Assembly: GCA_003635255.1 (NCBI GenBank) | Contig: PYJC01000159.1 | Span: 1-54,221 of the forward strand | Source: Candidatus Poribacteria bacterium | Lineage (GTDB): Bacteria; Poribacteria; WGA-4E; WGA-3G | Length of the DNA: 54,221 nucleotides | Direction of reading: 5' to 3' | Shown: positions 1 to 7,728 of the stretch, one piece after another | Numbering within the stretch: position 1 is the stretch's first letter | Layout: each line of letters starts with the position of its first letter | Position numbers and translations under genes: made by a program | Notes under the pieces: generated by a model | Seen by the model: the letters and a program-made list of their open reading frames with translations, nothing else | What the model was told of the DNA's origin: nothing | The model's database searches: none

Positions 1-1
1 A

Positions 2-541
2 GTCGGTGTTCTGGCGCGCTCCGCGACGGCTTGCGTTCTCCGTGCCCCACGGCTGCGGCGGACGGTCCCTTTTCGGTTCATCCATCTTCACACGCCCCTT
101 GATGCTCGGGCACGCTCTGGCAATAGACGGAGTGAGAAATTCATCTCCCGTTTGTGTTCGGTACAGGTCGATGGCTTCTATTAGCGTTAGTCGCGGTGCC
201 GCAGTGATCGGAAGGTTCGTTTTAACCCAATTATCGAACGCCACCTGACTGTTCTGTTGGTCTGTCCGATTGGCAGTCTCCTCTTCAAAACAATAGTCGG
301 TGTAGTTCCCTTCCTTATCCCGACACAACACCTTGATTTGATCCTGCCAGAAAATTTGAGTGTTCTCATCCGAAAATTCCTTGAGTGTTGGGAACTCCCT
401 CTCGCTCGCCCCGAATGTTGAGAACTCCCTCTCGCTCCGCCTCGGTGTGAGTGTCAAGAGGGTGAAGTAGTCCATAATACCCCTAGCTCTCCTTCCGTAA
501 ATTTCACGGCTCATTTTAACATCGTCGGCTATTGTAAGCAT
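2..541 (-). CDS. Partial hypothetical protein running off the left edge
   Basis: The minus-strand frame from the ATG at 541 stays open for 180 codons to the window edge, so the gene is cut off and its 3' end is missing. An AGGAGG ribosome site lies 9 bases before the ATG, and the stop of the winged-helix gene 557-817 is just upstream, so the two form an operon. The visible part begins MLTIADDVKMSREIYGRRA and has a small internal duplication (SEREFSTF / SEREFPTL near residues 39-54). It contains no signal peptide or membrane segment. I do not recognise the family. Its pairing with a small regulator and the strong promoter at 845-873 suggests a regulatory or replication-linked role, which is inference. 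Confidence 0.7.
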   Translation of the reverse strand, partial: MLTIADDVKMSREIYGRRARGIMDYFTLLTLTPRRSEREFSTFGASEREFPTLKEFSDENTQIFWQDQIKVLCRDKEGNYTDYCFEEETANRTDQQNSQVAFDNWVKTNLPITAAPRLTLIEAIDLYRTQTGDEFLTPSIARACPSIKGRVKMDEPKRDRPPQPWGTENASRRGARQNTD

Positions 542-556
542 TGATATTTCCTCCTT

Positions 557-817
557 TTAGTCTCTTTCGACATAGAGAAATCCCTTTCTAACGAAGAACT
601 CATTGATCAGCCGTGCATCAACGAGTGTGTTGAGTGCGTTGTAGGCACTTTGTCGGCAGATGTCGCACGTTTGACGCATCTTCACAAAGTCTATTTTGTC
701 AGAGTCATTAAAACACAAGTAGAGTGCAACTTTGAGAGCGGTCGCACTGAACTTGTGAGTGATACTTTTTACCAGCAGGTCTCTGTTCACCTGCACCTCA
801 CCTTGTAATTCTTGCAT
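557..817 (-). CDS. Small winged-helix DNA-binding protein
   Basis: An 86-residue protein whose residues about 45-80 have the pattern of a winged helix: a first helix, a recognition helix around CRQSAYNALNTLVDARLI, then a short beta wing ending FLYVERD. Proteins of this shape bind DNA as repressors or replication and partition regulators. It starts at an ATG with AGGAGG 5 bases upstream, directly behind the promoter 845-873, and is the first gene of a leftward operon with the partial gene 2-541. It probably also acts on the tandem repeats at 901-939 upstream of its own promoter (inference). The specific family is not recognised. Confidence 0.75.
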   Translation of the reverse strand: MQELQGEVQVNRDLLVKSITHKFSATALKVALYLCFNDSDKIDFVKMRQTCDICRQSAYNALNTLVDARLINEFFVRKGFLYVERD

Positions 818-844
818 GATAACCTCCTATGCTTTTGACTCGCT

Positions 845-873
845 ATTGTATAAGAAAGTTGACACATTGCCAA
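845..873 (-). promoter_or_regulatory. Sigma70-type promoter for the left-edge operon
   Basis: On the minus strand TTGGCA (873-868) and TACAAT (850-845) are separated by exactly 17 bases, 28 bases ahead of the start codon at 817. This matches the bacterial housekeeping promoter consensus closely and explains expression of 557-817 and the partial gene beyond it. Confidence 0.7.
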
Positions 874-900
874 TGATTTTTAGGCAATCTGTCAAAGAAA

Positions 901-939
901 ACAGCGAAAATGGGCGAAAAACAGCGAAAATGGGCGAAA
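901..939. repeat. Two tandem copies of a 19-bp unit
   Basis: The unit acagcgaaaatgggcgaaa occurs at 901-919 and again at 921-939, giving a 20-base period. It lies upstream of the leftward promoter 845-873. Direct repeats at this spacing fit two same-face sites for a DNA-binding protein, for example the winged-helix protein encoded immediately downstream. That assignment is inference. Confidence 0.6.
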
Positions 940-1505
940 CCCTTGTGAAATGTGGGTTGAAACGTCTTTTGACCGCTAAAAAACGCCAATAGTGAACATA
1001 AAAACGAACAACGGAAAAAAACTATTTTTTTAATTTTTTTATTTTAAATAATAGAGACCCGCGTGAGTATCGCTAGTTACAAAGTTTCGCAATAATGAAA
1101 AAGCGTCAAAAAATACGCACCCATACCCGCCTTTGACTGATTCGGTGTGCTTATGTGGGCTTGTGTTATCGGCAGTGGGGGCGTGTTTTGGGGGGGGTGT
1201 TGGGGGCGTGGGGGCGTGTCATCACTTCTGATAACCGCTTGACCGTGCTTTCAGGTAGTCAAAAGTGCGTTAAAGCCTTGCTATGACTGTGTTTGTGCGT
1301 GTTGTGCTAGTGCTGATAATAGAAATTATCGGAAATCAGGGCTTGAACTATTATAATGAACGTGCTAAAATGAACACGTACATCCACGCAACACGCGCGG
1401 ACGAAATCCACACGCACGGGCGCAAACCCGCACCAGTAAAGAAAACTAGGAAACTAGGCTTTTCGCGCAACGGGGGCACCGTGCCAGCGAAACGGGAGAT
1501 TAACC

Positions 1506-1724
1506 ATGCGTTTAACGGGTAATTACACCGTCTCACAGTTTGCCGCCGATTTCAGTCACTATCTGAAATTGCGAAAGCAATACGTGACAACGGGAAAACC
1601 GAAGATTAGCGTTGTGTCCAGAGCGCACCCGCTGACGTTGCAAAGCATCATCTCAAGTCAAATGATCGACAAGTTGCAACCTGCTGACTTTGAGACTCTC
1701 AACTATTGCAATCAACAGCGATAA
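1506..1724 (+). CDS. Hypothetical 72-residue protein, first gene of the hairpin-separated series
   Basis: The ATG at 1506 follows GGGAGA at 1494-1499. The product starts MRLTGNYTVSQFAADFSHYL and resembles short antitoxin or regulator proteins in length and in its predicted helical N-terminus followed by a KPKISVVSRA strand, but I cannot place it in a family. The stop is followed within 10 bases by the first GC hairpin (1734-1758) of the series. The gene is likely transcribed from the candidate -10 box at 1352. Confidence 0.6.
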   Translation: MRLTGNYTVSQFAADFSHYLKLRKQYVTTGKPKISVVSRAHPLTLQSIISSQMIDKLQPADFETLNYCNQQR

Positions 1725-1784
1725 CCACACACGCGGGCACGCCTTCGCGGGCGTGTCCACACTCACACCAACGGGAGATAAACC

Positions 1785-1952
1785 GTGAATACAGTTTTGA
1801 TCGCGCAACTGATCGCTTGCCTAGCACCGATTTTAGCAGCTATCTATATCTATGTTGAAATTCAGGACATCAAGCGCACAGTGAGGCGTTGGAGATTCCA
1901 CGAAACACTCAACCCCACCGTGCCTGAACGTTTCAACCCACTAAAACCTTAA
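1785..1952 (+). CDS. Small membrane protein, 55 residues, GTG start
   Basis: GTG at 1785 follows the ribosome site GGGAGATAAACC and opens a 55-residue frame. Residues 4-25 are hydrophobic (VLIAQLIACLAPILAAIYIY) and form one membrane segment; the remainder is basic and would stay in the cytoplasm (DIKRTVRRWRF). Hairpins of the series lie before it and after it (1957-1986), which supports it as a real gene of the array. Function unknown. Confidence 0.6.
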   Translation: MNTVLIAQLIACLAPILAAIYIYVEIQDIKRTVRRWRFHETLNPTVPERFNPLKP

Positions 1953-2007
1953 CCACCCACGCGGGCCCGCACACGCGGGCCCGCATCACACACACGGAGA
2001 TTTTATC

Positions 2008-2322
2008 ATGGCATTTGACCGTGACATTCAAGACCGCCTCGAAACGTTAGTTAGCGACCCCGAAATTCAGCGTCCTGACTTTTGGACGCAATTCGATAAC
2101 CTCATTGAAGTGATCGGGCTTGCCAAATTCGGCAGACAGGGCGAACTTCAAGACGCAATCCTGATCAAGAGCACAGGCGGCCCGCACGTTGAACTTCACA
2201 CCCGCACCAATCGGATTTATGCGTATCACGCGGGGCAAAACGCAGAACATTTGATCACTGTTGACATGAAACACGCAATCCTTGACCACTACAAAGAGAT
2301 CTGGCGTTTGTTGCCAGAATAA
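2008..2322 (+). CDS. Hypothetical protein, 104 residues
   Basis: The ATG at 2008 follows CGGAGA. The product is soluble, mixed charge, with the short motif AYHAGQNAEHLITVDMKHAI near its end. It has no signal peptide, membrane segment or metal motif. It sits between two GC hairpins (1957-1986 and 2333-2357). I do not recognise the family. Confidence 0.65.
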   Translation: MAFDRDIQDRLETLVSDPEIQRPDFWTQFDNLIEVIGLAKFGRQGELQDAILIKSTGGPHVELHTRTNRIYAYHAGQNAEHLITVDMKHAILDHYKEIWRLLPE

Positions 2323-2380
2323 CCCAACCCAACACGCGGGCCCTCACGGGCCCGCATCACACACCACAGGAGAGAATCAC

Positions 2381-2923
2381 ATGAAACGCTTGATTGAAGA
2401 GCACCTGATCACCCTAACCGCTTCAAGCACTGCTATTGCCAAGACGATTGAACGTGACAGCGAGGGCGAGCTAGCTTTGGGCGTTGACGAAGACACGATA
2501 AAGAGCACGCTTGACATTTTCGATCTGATAGCGAGTGCGGCCAACGAAGTCAGAAGTGCCTACCGTCTCATGCAGATCGAACGCTTGAGTGCTACTTTCT
2601 TTAGACTCAACGAGGGCGAGTTTGAGATTGCCAACGATGTAAATATCAGCGATAAACGCTTTATTTGTGGCATGGACGCATCGCTAGACCGTCTTGAGAC
2701 CTTTGGGCATAGCTTAGCAGAAAACGAGCATGCTAGGATTGCCATGATGATTGATGACCCCTTGTTGACCAACACGGCAGTCACTTACTTTGACCCCGAA
2801 GGATATATCGGATATACCGAAAACCCTGAAACCCTAGCACAAGAAATCGGTGATTGGTTTGGTGAGGAAATCGCAAAGTTGAAAGACAGCGACCCCAATC
2901 AGACCGAATCCCAAGACGACTGA
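2381..2923 (+). CDS. Hypothetical acidic helical protein, 180 residues
   Basis: I place the start at ATG 2381, which has AGGAGAGA 9 bases upstream, rather than at earlier in-frame starts that would run through the preceding hairpin. The protein is acidic and mostly helical by composition (long stretches such as TIKSTLDIFDLIASAANEVR), with an acidic C-terminal tail. No catalytic motif is visible. It lies between hairpins at 2333-2357 and 2937-2979, directly before radC. Confidence 0.65.
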   Translation: MKRLIEEHLITLTASSTAIAKTIERDSEGELALGVDEDTIKSTLDIFDLIASAANEVRSAYRLMQIERLSATFFRLNEGEFEIANDVNISDKRFICGMDASLDRLETFGHSLAENEHARIAMMIDDPLLTNTAVTYFDPEGYIGYTENPETLAQEIGDWFGEEIAKLKDSDPNQTESQDD

Positions 2924-3007
2924 TAACCCAACCCACCCACGCGGGCCCGTGCCGCAAAGAAAAGCGCAAGGGCCCGCATCACTTCAGATCAAAGAGGAAC
3001 TGAAAAA

Positions 3008-3718
3008 ATGAATCTCAAGGAATTACAATTGACCCTAGACATCCCCGCGGGCGTTGACTACACCGAAGATCCAGGTTACATGGATAAAACGCCACGCAAG
3101 CCACAACCCGAACCCGTTGATTATGACGAACTAGCAAGCATGAATCTTAGCGACCTGCTTTCGCAGATTATCCGAGACCCAAGCGTAGCACTTGAAATCG
3201 ATCAGACTTTCGAGGGCAACATTCGGCAGATCGCGGGAAACGTCCATCTAGCAACGATTAAAGGGCTTGGCACTGTGAGAGTCAATCAGCTACGCGCAGC
3301 GTGTGAATTGGGGCGGAGACTTGCCACCTCTATGTATGAGAAAAAGGCGGTCAGCTGTCCCGCGGACGTAGCAAGATTGATGATGCCAAAAATGAGAGAT
3401 TTTCAACAAGAAGTTGTGCTCGTGCTGTGTTTGGACACGAAAAACAACATCACGCACCACAAAGAGATTTTTCGTGGCACACTGAACGCAAGCGTTTTGC
3501 AACCGAGAGAAATTTTCCGATATGCTGTGGAACAATCGGCCGCATCCATCATCATGGTCCATAACCACCCAAGCGGAGACCCGCGACCGTCACGCGAGGA
3601 TGTGCAAGCCACACAACAGATGGTGAGGGCAGGAAATTATCTTCAAATTCCAGTGAGAGACCACATCATTATCGGAGATGGACAATTCTATAGTCTCAAG
3701 GAAGAGCGAGACATCTAA
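3008..3718 (+). CDS. radC: RadC-family JAB/MPN+ domain protein
   Basis: A 236-residue protein of the RadC (UPF0758) family. Residues about 65-105 hold a helix-hairpin-helix stretch (KGLGTVRVNQLRAACELGRR) and residues about 125-236 the JAB/MPN+ metalloprotease-like fold with its metal motif HNHPSGDPRPSRED. RadC proteins are very common on plasmids, prophages and integrative elements; their biochemical role is unsettled although the active site is that of a zinc isopeptidase. It starts at ATG 3008 after AGAGGAAC. Its place among tiny unknown genes, ahead of a recombinase, is typical of a mobile-element accessory region. The N-terminal 60 residues are not part of the standard family and may be a linker. 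Confidence 0.92.
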   Translation: MNLKELQLTLDIPAGVDYTEDPGYMDKTPRKPQPEPVDYDELASMNLSDLLSQIIRDPSVALEIDQTFEGNIRQIAGNVHLATIKGLGTVRVNQLRAACELGRRLATSMYEKKAVSCPADVARLMMPKMRDFQQEVVLVLCLDTKNNITHHKEIFRGTLNASVLQPREIFRYAVEQSAASIIMVHNHPSGDPRPSREDVQATQQMVRAGNYLQIPVRDHIIIGDGQFYSLKEERDI

Positions 3719-3793
3719 CCCAACCAACCGCGGGCCCGCATGTCTGAATCATTCAGACGTGCGGCCCGCACCACCCAACAAAGGAGAGAAAAA

Positions 3794-4066
3794 TTGACCA
3801 CAAGACGCGTTGAACTTGAGACGATCAAATATCTCGATTGGCCGTATATCGAACTAATCTTAAAAGACGGGACGCGCTACGAAGGCTCGATGAACGATGC
3901 CAACCGCAAAAGGCTTGATTTGATGACAACTTTTCCTGAATTAGAGATTGAGATTCATAACCCGCACCACGCCAAGCTGACATCACCCGAAGGCACGGTA
4001 ACACTGTATTTAGACGAAACGGGACGCTATGATGCGCTTGAGTGTCACAACCCCCACAGGTATTAA
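3794..4066 (+). CDS. Hypothetical protein, 90 residues, TTG start
   Basis: The frame extends upstream to an ATG at 3740, but that codon lies inside the GC hairpin 3727-3771; the ribosome site AAAGGAGAG precedes TTG at 3794, so I use TTG. The product is a compact soluble beta-rich protein (YIELILKDGTRYEGSMND). Nothing identifies its function. It is flanked by hairpins that both contain the extra stem CGTCTGAATGATTCAGACG-like element. Confidence 0.6.
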   Translation: MTTRRVELETIKYLDWPYIELILKDGTRYEGSMNDANRKRLDLMTTFPELEIEIHNPHHAKLTSPEGTVTLYLDETGRYDALECHNPHRY

Positions 4067-4138
4067 CCACCACCGCGGGCCCGGCACGTCTGAATGATTC
4101 AGACGTGCGCCCGCACCATCACAAAGGAGATTAACCCA

Positions 4139-4696
4139 ATGAAACGCTTGAACCCGAAAGGAATTAACCGATACTGTCTGAACCGACCCGACCACGAACC
4201 GCTTAATCCCGAGCTTTGGATTTTCAAGGATGCTGTAAATTTCCGAGTCTCACAAGATGACATCAACAACGGCATCCCAGGGACCAGCAAGCACAACCCG
4301 ATAGCGTTGGCAATCCAAAGGCAATTAGCGGGCGCACAGGACACGGAAAACGACTGTAGAGGCGTTTGGATCACACCGATAGGGGTTTGGCTTGAAAGTG
4401 CCCAAGCGTGGCTTTGTGAAGCGTTGAGAGTGTGGAATTTCCAGTATAACAAAGGCGAGCCCGTTCAACCATTCACGGCGCGGTTACACGCAAAAGACAT
4501 GATGATCGCTTCTACAAATACCATGATCGAACTTGTAGAATACCACCCCGCGGGCGAGCGCAAATTCCCAAGCGAACAGAGAATAAAGGCGATTTTGGAA
4601 TTGGAAGCAAAGGAATCACGGAAATCACGCATGATCACGGGGATGTTGACGGGGCAGAGCCTCCCACTTGTCAACCCGTTTCATGACAACGAATAA
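4139..4696 (+). CDS. Hypothetical protein, 185 residues
   Basis: ATG 4139 follows AAAGGAGATTAACCCA. The N-terminal half has the segment VSQDDINNGIPGTSKHNPIA, reminiscent of short conserved proteins of phages and plasmids in which a G-x-P/C core precedes ALAIQRQL, but this resemblance is too weak to name. The C-terminal 45 residues are helical and charged. No signal peptide or membrane segment. It lies between hairpins 4071-4117 and 4707-4743. Confidence 0.65.
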   Translation: MKRLNPKGINRYCLNRPDHEPLNPELWIFKDAVNFRVSQDDINNGIPGTSKHNPIALAIQRQLAGAQDTENDCRGVWITPIGVWLESAQAWLCEALRVWNFQYNKGEPVQPFTARLHAKDMMIASTNTMIELVEYHPAGERKFPSEQRIKAILELEAKESRKSRMITGMLTGQSLPLVNPFHDNE

Positions 4697-4764
4697 CCAA
4701 CCCAACACGCGGGCCCTCACGCTTTTCTTTGCACGGGCCCGCACAATCACAAAGGAGATTTTTG

Positions 4765-5052
4765 ATGTTAGCGAGACAAGTTGAGACGCACGAAGGCCGT
4801 GAAGAAATGCAACGCATGATCTATCACGGATTGAAGTTGACAAAATATCGGATTAACCTATCAGACGGGCGTTGTGGTGTCCAGTGGGGCGTAGGATATA
4901 CCCTAGCGCATGATTTACTGGCAGGCGGCACCCTGGAAGAAAGGGAAATCTTTTTAGACAGCCAAGCAGACGCGATGCAATTCGTTGATGATATGCTGAA
5001 GGTTCAAAAGGAAAAGAGCGCGATAATTTACAATCTCACATCGGCAAACTAA
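4765..5052 (+). CDS. Hypothetical protein, 95 residues
   Basis: ATG 4765 has AAAGGAGAT 5 bases upstream; an earlier in-frame start would fall in the hairpin. The protein is soluble (MLARQVETHEGREEMQRMIY at the start) and unrecognised. It is preceded by hairpin 4707-4743 and followed by 5066-5098. Confidence 0.6.
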   Translation: MLARQVETHEGREEMQRMIYHGLKLTKYRINLSDGRCGVQWGVGYTLAHDLLAGGTLEEREIFLDSQADAMQFVDDMLKVQKEKSAIIYNLTSAN

Positions 5053-5117
5053 CAACCCAACCCACCACGGGCCGCTTTGTGTCAACACAAGCGGCCCACA
5101 ACCCAAAGGAAAGCACG

Positions 5118-5345
5118 ATGACACTCAAAGAACTGATCGAATGCTTGCAAGAACTAGGCTTTGATGATGATACGAAGGTATTTATTGAAAAGCCGATCGG
5201 ATACTATGAGATAGGCGAGGATGATATTACCTATCATCAAGTGCACCCCGTAACAGATGATGAATTTCCGACAGACCGCCACCACTACTGCGGGAACGAC
5301 TGTAATGAAGAGCACGACCACGAAACAGTAATCGTGATCAGATAA
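5118..5345 (+). CDS. Hypothetical acidic protein, 75 residues, His/Cys cluster
   Basis: ATG 5118 follows AAAGGAAAGCACG. The N-terminus (MTLKELIECLQELGFDDDTK) resembles small phage proteins that begin with a helix ending in GxDDDTxV. Near the C-terminus the stretch DRHHYCGNDCNEEHDHE concentrates His, Cys and acidic residues and could bind a metal. No firm family. Confidence 0.6.
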   Translation: MTLKELIECLQELGFDDDTKVFIEKPIGYYEIGEDDITYHQVHPVTDDEFPTDRHHYCGNDCNEEHDHETVIVIR

Positions 5346-5416
5346 CACACCACGCGGGCCCGACACGTCTGAATGGTTCAGACGTGCGCCCGCACAACTT
5401 CACAGGAGCAAGTAAA

Positions 5417-5875
5417 ATGCTTTACCAAAAGGACGAGGTTTTAGAGACTTATCAAGGCTTTCAGATTGTGTATTGTCACGGATTCGCAGACGGGAGCGCG
5501 TATCTTGTCAAAGACGGTAAGACCGTGCTTTACGGAGACAAAGGCGTGCCAGCGCACCCACGGCTTTACCCCGCAGGTTCGCTGTTGCGTTTCAAGAACA
5601 CGCACGACATGAACGACATCAGGAAATACATTGACGAACTCGTTGAACGCATCGCCGACCTTGACCAGTTGAAACTGGATTTGTGCTTAAAGGAAGAGCC
5701 ACGGTTTTGTCTAGGAACAGAGAAATATAATCTGTATGATGCAGAACCCGACCCGCTTCGATGGATTGTTAAAAGGAAAGACGGGCGCATCGTGAAATTT
5801 TTTGATTGCGATGATGCCAAATGCTTCGGGGAAGGCGAGGGCTTTATCCTGTGCGATTATGAAAGCATCAAGTAA
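5417..5875 (+). CDS. Hypothetical protein, 152 residues, paralogue of the next gene
   Basis: ATG 5417 follows AGGAGCAAG. The product is a close relative of the downstream gene 5939-6406: both begin MLY.KDEVLETY.G.QIVYCHG, share a central VPAHPRLYPAGSLL-like segment, a helical pair around residues 65-100 and the ending GEGEGFILCDYE. They arose by duplication of a whole unit including the hairpin between them. Function unknown; the conserved YCHG and CDYE suggest retained structure. Confidence 0.7.
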   Translation: MLYQKDEVLETYQGFQIVYCHGFADGSAYLVKDGKTVLYGDKGVPAHPRLYPAGSLLRFKNTHDMNDIRKYIDELVERIADLDQLKLDLCLKEEPRFCLGTEKYNLYDAEPDPLRWIVKRKDGRIVKFFDCDDAKCFGEGEGFILCDYESIK

Positions 5876-5938
5876 CCACCACCAACCGCGGGCCGCATGT
5901 GACATAAGCGGCCCGCACAACTCAAAGGAGCAACCAAA

Positions 5939-6406
5939 ATGTTGTATGAAAAGGACGAGGTTTTAGAGACGTATGAGGGCTATCAGATTGTGTATTGCCA
6001 TGGCTGGGGAAACGGCACGAAGTATCTGGTGCACAACGGGCGCGTTGTTTGTCACGGTGACAAAGGCGTTCCTGAAATTCCAAAGGTTTGCCCAGTGGGG
6101 ACGCTGTTGGCATTCAGGAACACGCAAACCGTTGATGATGTGAAGCGATACATTGACAAACTGATACAAAGGATTGTTGATCTGGAGCGGTTGAAACGGT
6201 GTCTAAAGGAAACCGAGCAGGACACGCGTTTGGTTTTAGACACAGAGAAATATCGCTTATACGACACAGGCGAGCCCGAATCATTACGATGGATTGTTTT
6301 CAGGAAAAAGGACGAGAAAATCTATCGGTTTCAGGTATGTGGCGATGCACAACTCTTTGGAGAAGGCGAGGGCTTTATCCTGTGCGATTATGAAAAAGTC
6401 AAGTAA
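5939..6406 (+). CDS. Hypothetical protein, 155 residues, tandem duplicate
   Basis: ATG 5939 follows AAAGGAGCAACC. It is paralogous along its full length to 5417-5875, with insertions of one to three residues in the middle. DNA identity is highest at the two ends (for example ggacgaggttttagagac in both) and lower in the centre, so the duplication is not recent and both copies have kept open frames. This points to selection on each. Confidence 0.7.
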   Translation: MLYEKDEVLETYEGYQIVYCHGWGNGTKYLVHNGRVVCHGDKGVPEIPKVCPVGTLLAFRNTQTVDDVKRYIDKLIQRIVDLERLKRCLKETEQDTRLVLDTEKYRLYDTGEPESLRWIVFRKKDEKIYRFQVCGDAQLFGEGEGFILCDYEKVK

Positions 6407-6466
6407 CCACCCACCCCGGGCCGCTTGTGCCACAAGCGGCCCACAACTCACAAGGAGATTAAGCGA

Positions 6467-6679
6467 ATGGGTAAAACCCCCGACACCATAAAATACGGTC
6501 CCTATACGATTCGCAAGTGTTTTGAGGCAATCGGCAAAGAGCGCAAAGCCTACTGGGTCGTATCAGAAGGCGACCAGACGCTCGCCCGTTTCCGATCACT
6601 TGACAAAGCGAGGGAGTTTTGCGTCAACGAAGGGCAACAGACGCTGTTTGAATTAGACCCTCAAACCCGCCTGTTTTAA
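6467..6679 (+). CDS. Hypothetical protein, 70 residues
   Basis: ATG 6467 has CAAGGAGATTAAGCGA upstream. The product is a small beta/alpha protein (YGPYTIRKCFEAIGKERKAY) with the look of a short phage accessory protein. It is the last gene before the promoter at 6720-6748, so the first transcription unit of the array may end here. Confidence 0.6.
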   Translation: MGKTPDTIKYGPYTIRKCFEAIGKERKAYWVVSEGDQTLARFRSLDKAREFCVNEGQQTLFELDPQTRLF

Positions 6680-6694
6680 GGCTTGAACAAAAAA

Positions 6695-6748
6695 ATACAC
6701 GATAAAATGAACAAAAGGATTGACTTTTGTTTATTTATCGTGTATAAT
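6695..6748 (+). promoter_or_regulatory. Consensus promoter bracketed by a 12-bp inverted repeat
   Basis: TTGACT (6720-6725) and TATAAT (6743-6748) are 17 bases apart, 31 bases ahead of the ATG at 6779. The arms ATACACGATAAA (6695-6706) and TTTATCGTGTAT (6734-6745) are perfect inverted copies; the right arm overlaps the -10 box and the left lies upstream of -35. This is the geometry of a repressor operator with two half sites or a looping pair. No T-run follows, so it is not a terminator. Confidence 0.75.
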
Positions 6749-6778
6749 TGATTAACCCTAATTGAAAGGAGATTTTTG

Positions 6779-7018
6779 ATGCTCGTTTCAGAAGCAAAGC
6801 GCATCGGCATCCAGATCACGCAGGCGCAGGCGACCGTCCTTGAGGATTCGATTCTCACTCTTGAAGCCGAACAGGTAATCGCCGACCTGAACCTCACGGC
6901 ACCAGAACGTGCCAAACTGCTGACCCTGGCCGTTTACATCAACATGGCAAGGAGGGAAGCCGAACATGGCACGGAAGCACCTCGAAGGACACTTCGGATT
7001 GATGGGGGTTTCGTGTAA
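6779..7018 (+). CDS. Hypothetical protein, 79 residues
   Basis: ATG 6779 follows AAAGGAGATTTTTG, first gene behind the promoter 6720-6748. It begins MLVSEAKRIGIQITQAQA; gene 7729-8085 also begins MLVSEAK, so the two may share an N-terminal motif or an old duplication. The 3' end overlaps the next gene by 53 bases in another frame. Function unknown. Confidence 0.6.
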   Translation: MLVSEAKRIGIQITQAQATVLEDSILTLEAEQVIADLNLTAPERAKLLTLAVYINMARREAEHGTEAPRRTLRIDGGFV

Positions 7019-7232
7019 GCGAATCCACGATGATCTCAACGATAGCAATCGGAAAGAAGGATGGCGCAAGGAATGGGAAGTGATCGATGCACACACCGAT
7101 TCATGGGGATGCACTCACTATAAGTTTAGACATCGTAAATCAGGCAAGATGATTGAGATAGGAAGCGGTGAGGGTCTTGAAGCCGCCGCAGACGATTTGC
7201 GATACGTCCCAAGCGATGTGAAACGCAAGTAA
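6966..7232 (+). CDS. Hypothetical basic protein, 88 residues, overlapping the previous gene
   Basis: ATG 6966 has AAGGAGGGAAG 7 bases upstream, inside the end of 6779-7018, so the pair is likely translationally coupled. The product is rich in Trp, His and Lys (NRKEGWRKEWEVIDAHTDSW). It is soluble and unrecognised. Confidence 0.6.
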   Translation: MARKHLEGHFGLMGVSCKRIHDDLNDSNRKEGWRKEWEVIDAHTDSWGCTHYKFRHRKSGKMIEIGSGEGLEAAADDLRYVPSDVKRK

Positions 7233-7242
7233 TCAACCAACA

Positions 7243-7352
7243 ACCGCGGGCCGCACGTCTGAATGATTGGATGGGTCGGCCATCGACGGCCGACCCATCC
7301 AAAGACGTTTGAAATGGTCGTTTTTCGATAAACGACCATTTCAAGGGCCCGC
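7243..7352 (+). repeat. Composite intergenic hairpin: two 15-bp palindromes nested in one array hairpin
   Basis: The usual GC hairpin of the array (CGCGGGCCGC at left, GGGCCCGC at right) is expanded here by two perfect stem-loops. The first has arms 7267-7281 and 7288-7302 (TTGGATGGGTCGGCC and its complement) around ATCGAC; the second has arms 7309-7323 and 7330-7344 (TTGAAATGGTCGTTT and its complement) around TTCGAT. Both have 15-bp stems and 6-base loops, separated by AGACGT, whose complement ACGTCT stands before the first. Confidence 0.85.
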
Positions 7353-7373
7353 ACAACCACAGGAGCAACCGAA

Positions 7374-7535
7374 ATGTCTGATACGAAACAAGCGATTAAA
7401 GATGAGTTGATTGACATGATGAAAAACTATCAGCACTTGACGCACGAGGAAATTATTGATAGTGCTCTCGACGTTGAACTCACAATCAACAGCGACCGAA
7501 ACCTGCTCGGAAGTGAAATCACCTTAACGTCATGA
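7374..7535 (+). CDS. Small hypothetical protein, 53 residues
   Basis: ATG 7374 follows AGGAGCAACCGAA. The protein is acidic and helical at its N-terminus (MSDTKQAIKDELIDMMKNYQ). Past its stop, at 7594-7670, another frame continues with a related sequence (LNVDSDLCARLDRHYEATIL against VELTINSDRNLLGSEITLT), and in between lies an inverted repeat ATCCCCTTTATC / GATAAAAGGGAAT. The original gene may have been longer and interrupted there. Confidence 0.5.
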   Translation: MSDTKQAIKDELIDMMKNYQHLTHEEIIDSALDVELTINSDRNLLGSEITLTS

Positions 7536-7728
7536 ATCCCCTTTATCGTGTTGGATACACGACATAACCTGATAAAAGGGAATCACAACGGGATAACGGC
7601 ACGGCTGAACGTGGACAGCGACCTATGCGCCCGTCTTGACCGTCACTATGAGGCAACAATCCTTTATTAACCCCAACCGCGGGCCGCTTGTGGCACAAGC
7701 GGCCCACAACCCAAAAAGGAGATTTGAG

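Larger units (their letters stand above)
818..1505. other. Long regulatory intergenic region (tandem repeat, A/T block, G-rich block)
   Basis: No convincing gene is seen here. From left to right it holds the leftward promoter, a 20-base-period direct repeat (901-939), an A/T-rich stretch (1018-1052), a G-rich stretch with at least four runs of four or more Gs (about 1177-1215) and, at 1352-1357, a TATAAT that could be the -10 box for the rightward gene series. A 50-codon frame from ATG 1370 to 1522 overlaps the start of the next gene but has no ribosome site. The layout is that of a divergent control region between two operons. Confidence 0.5.

Noticed and set aside
6..369. Two short frames at the left edge
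   Set aside because: Both lie inside the longer minus-strand frame 2-541, which has an AGGAGG site and operon context.
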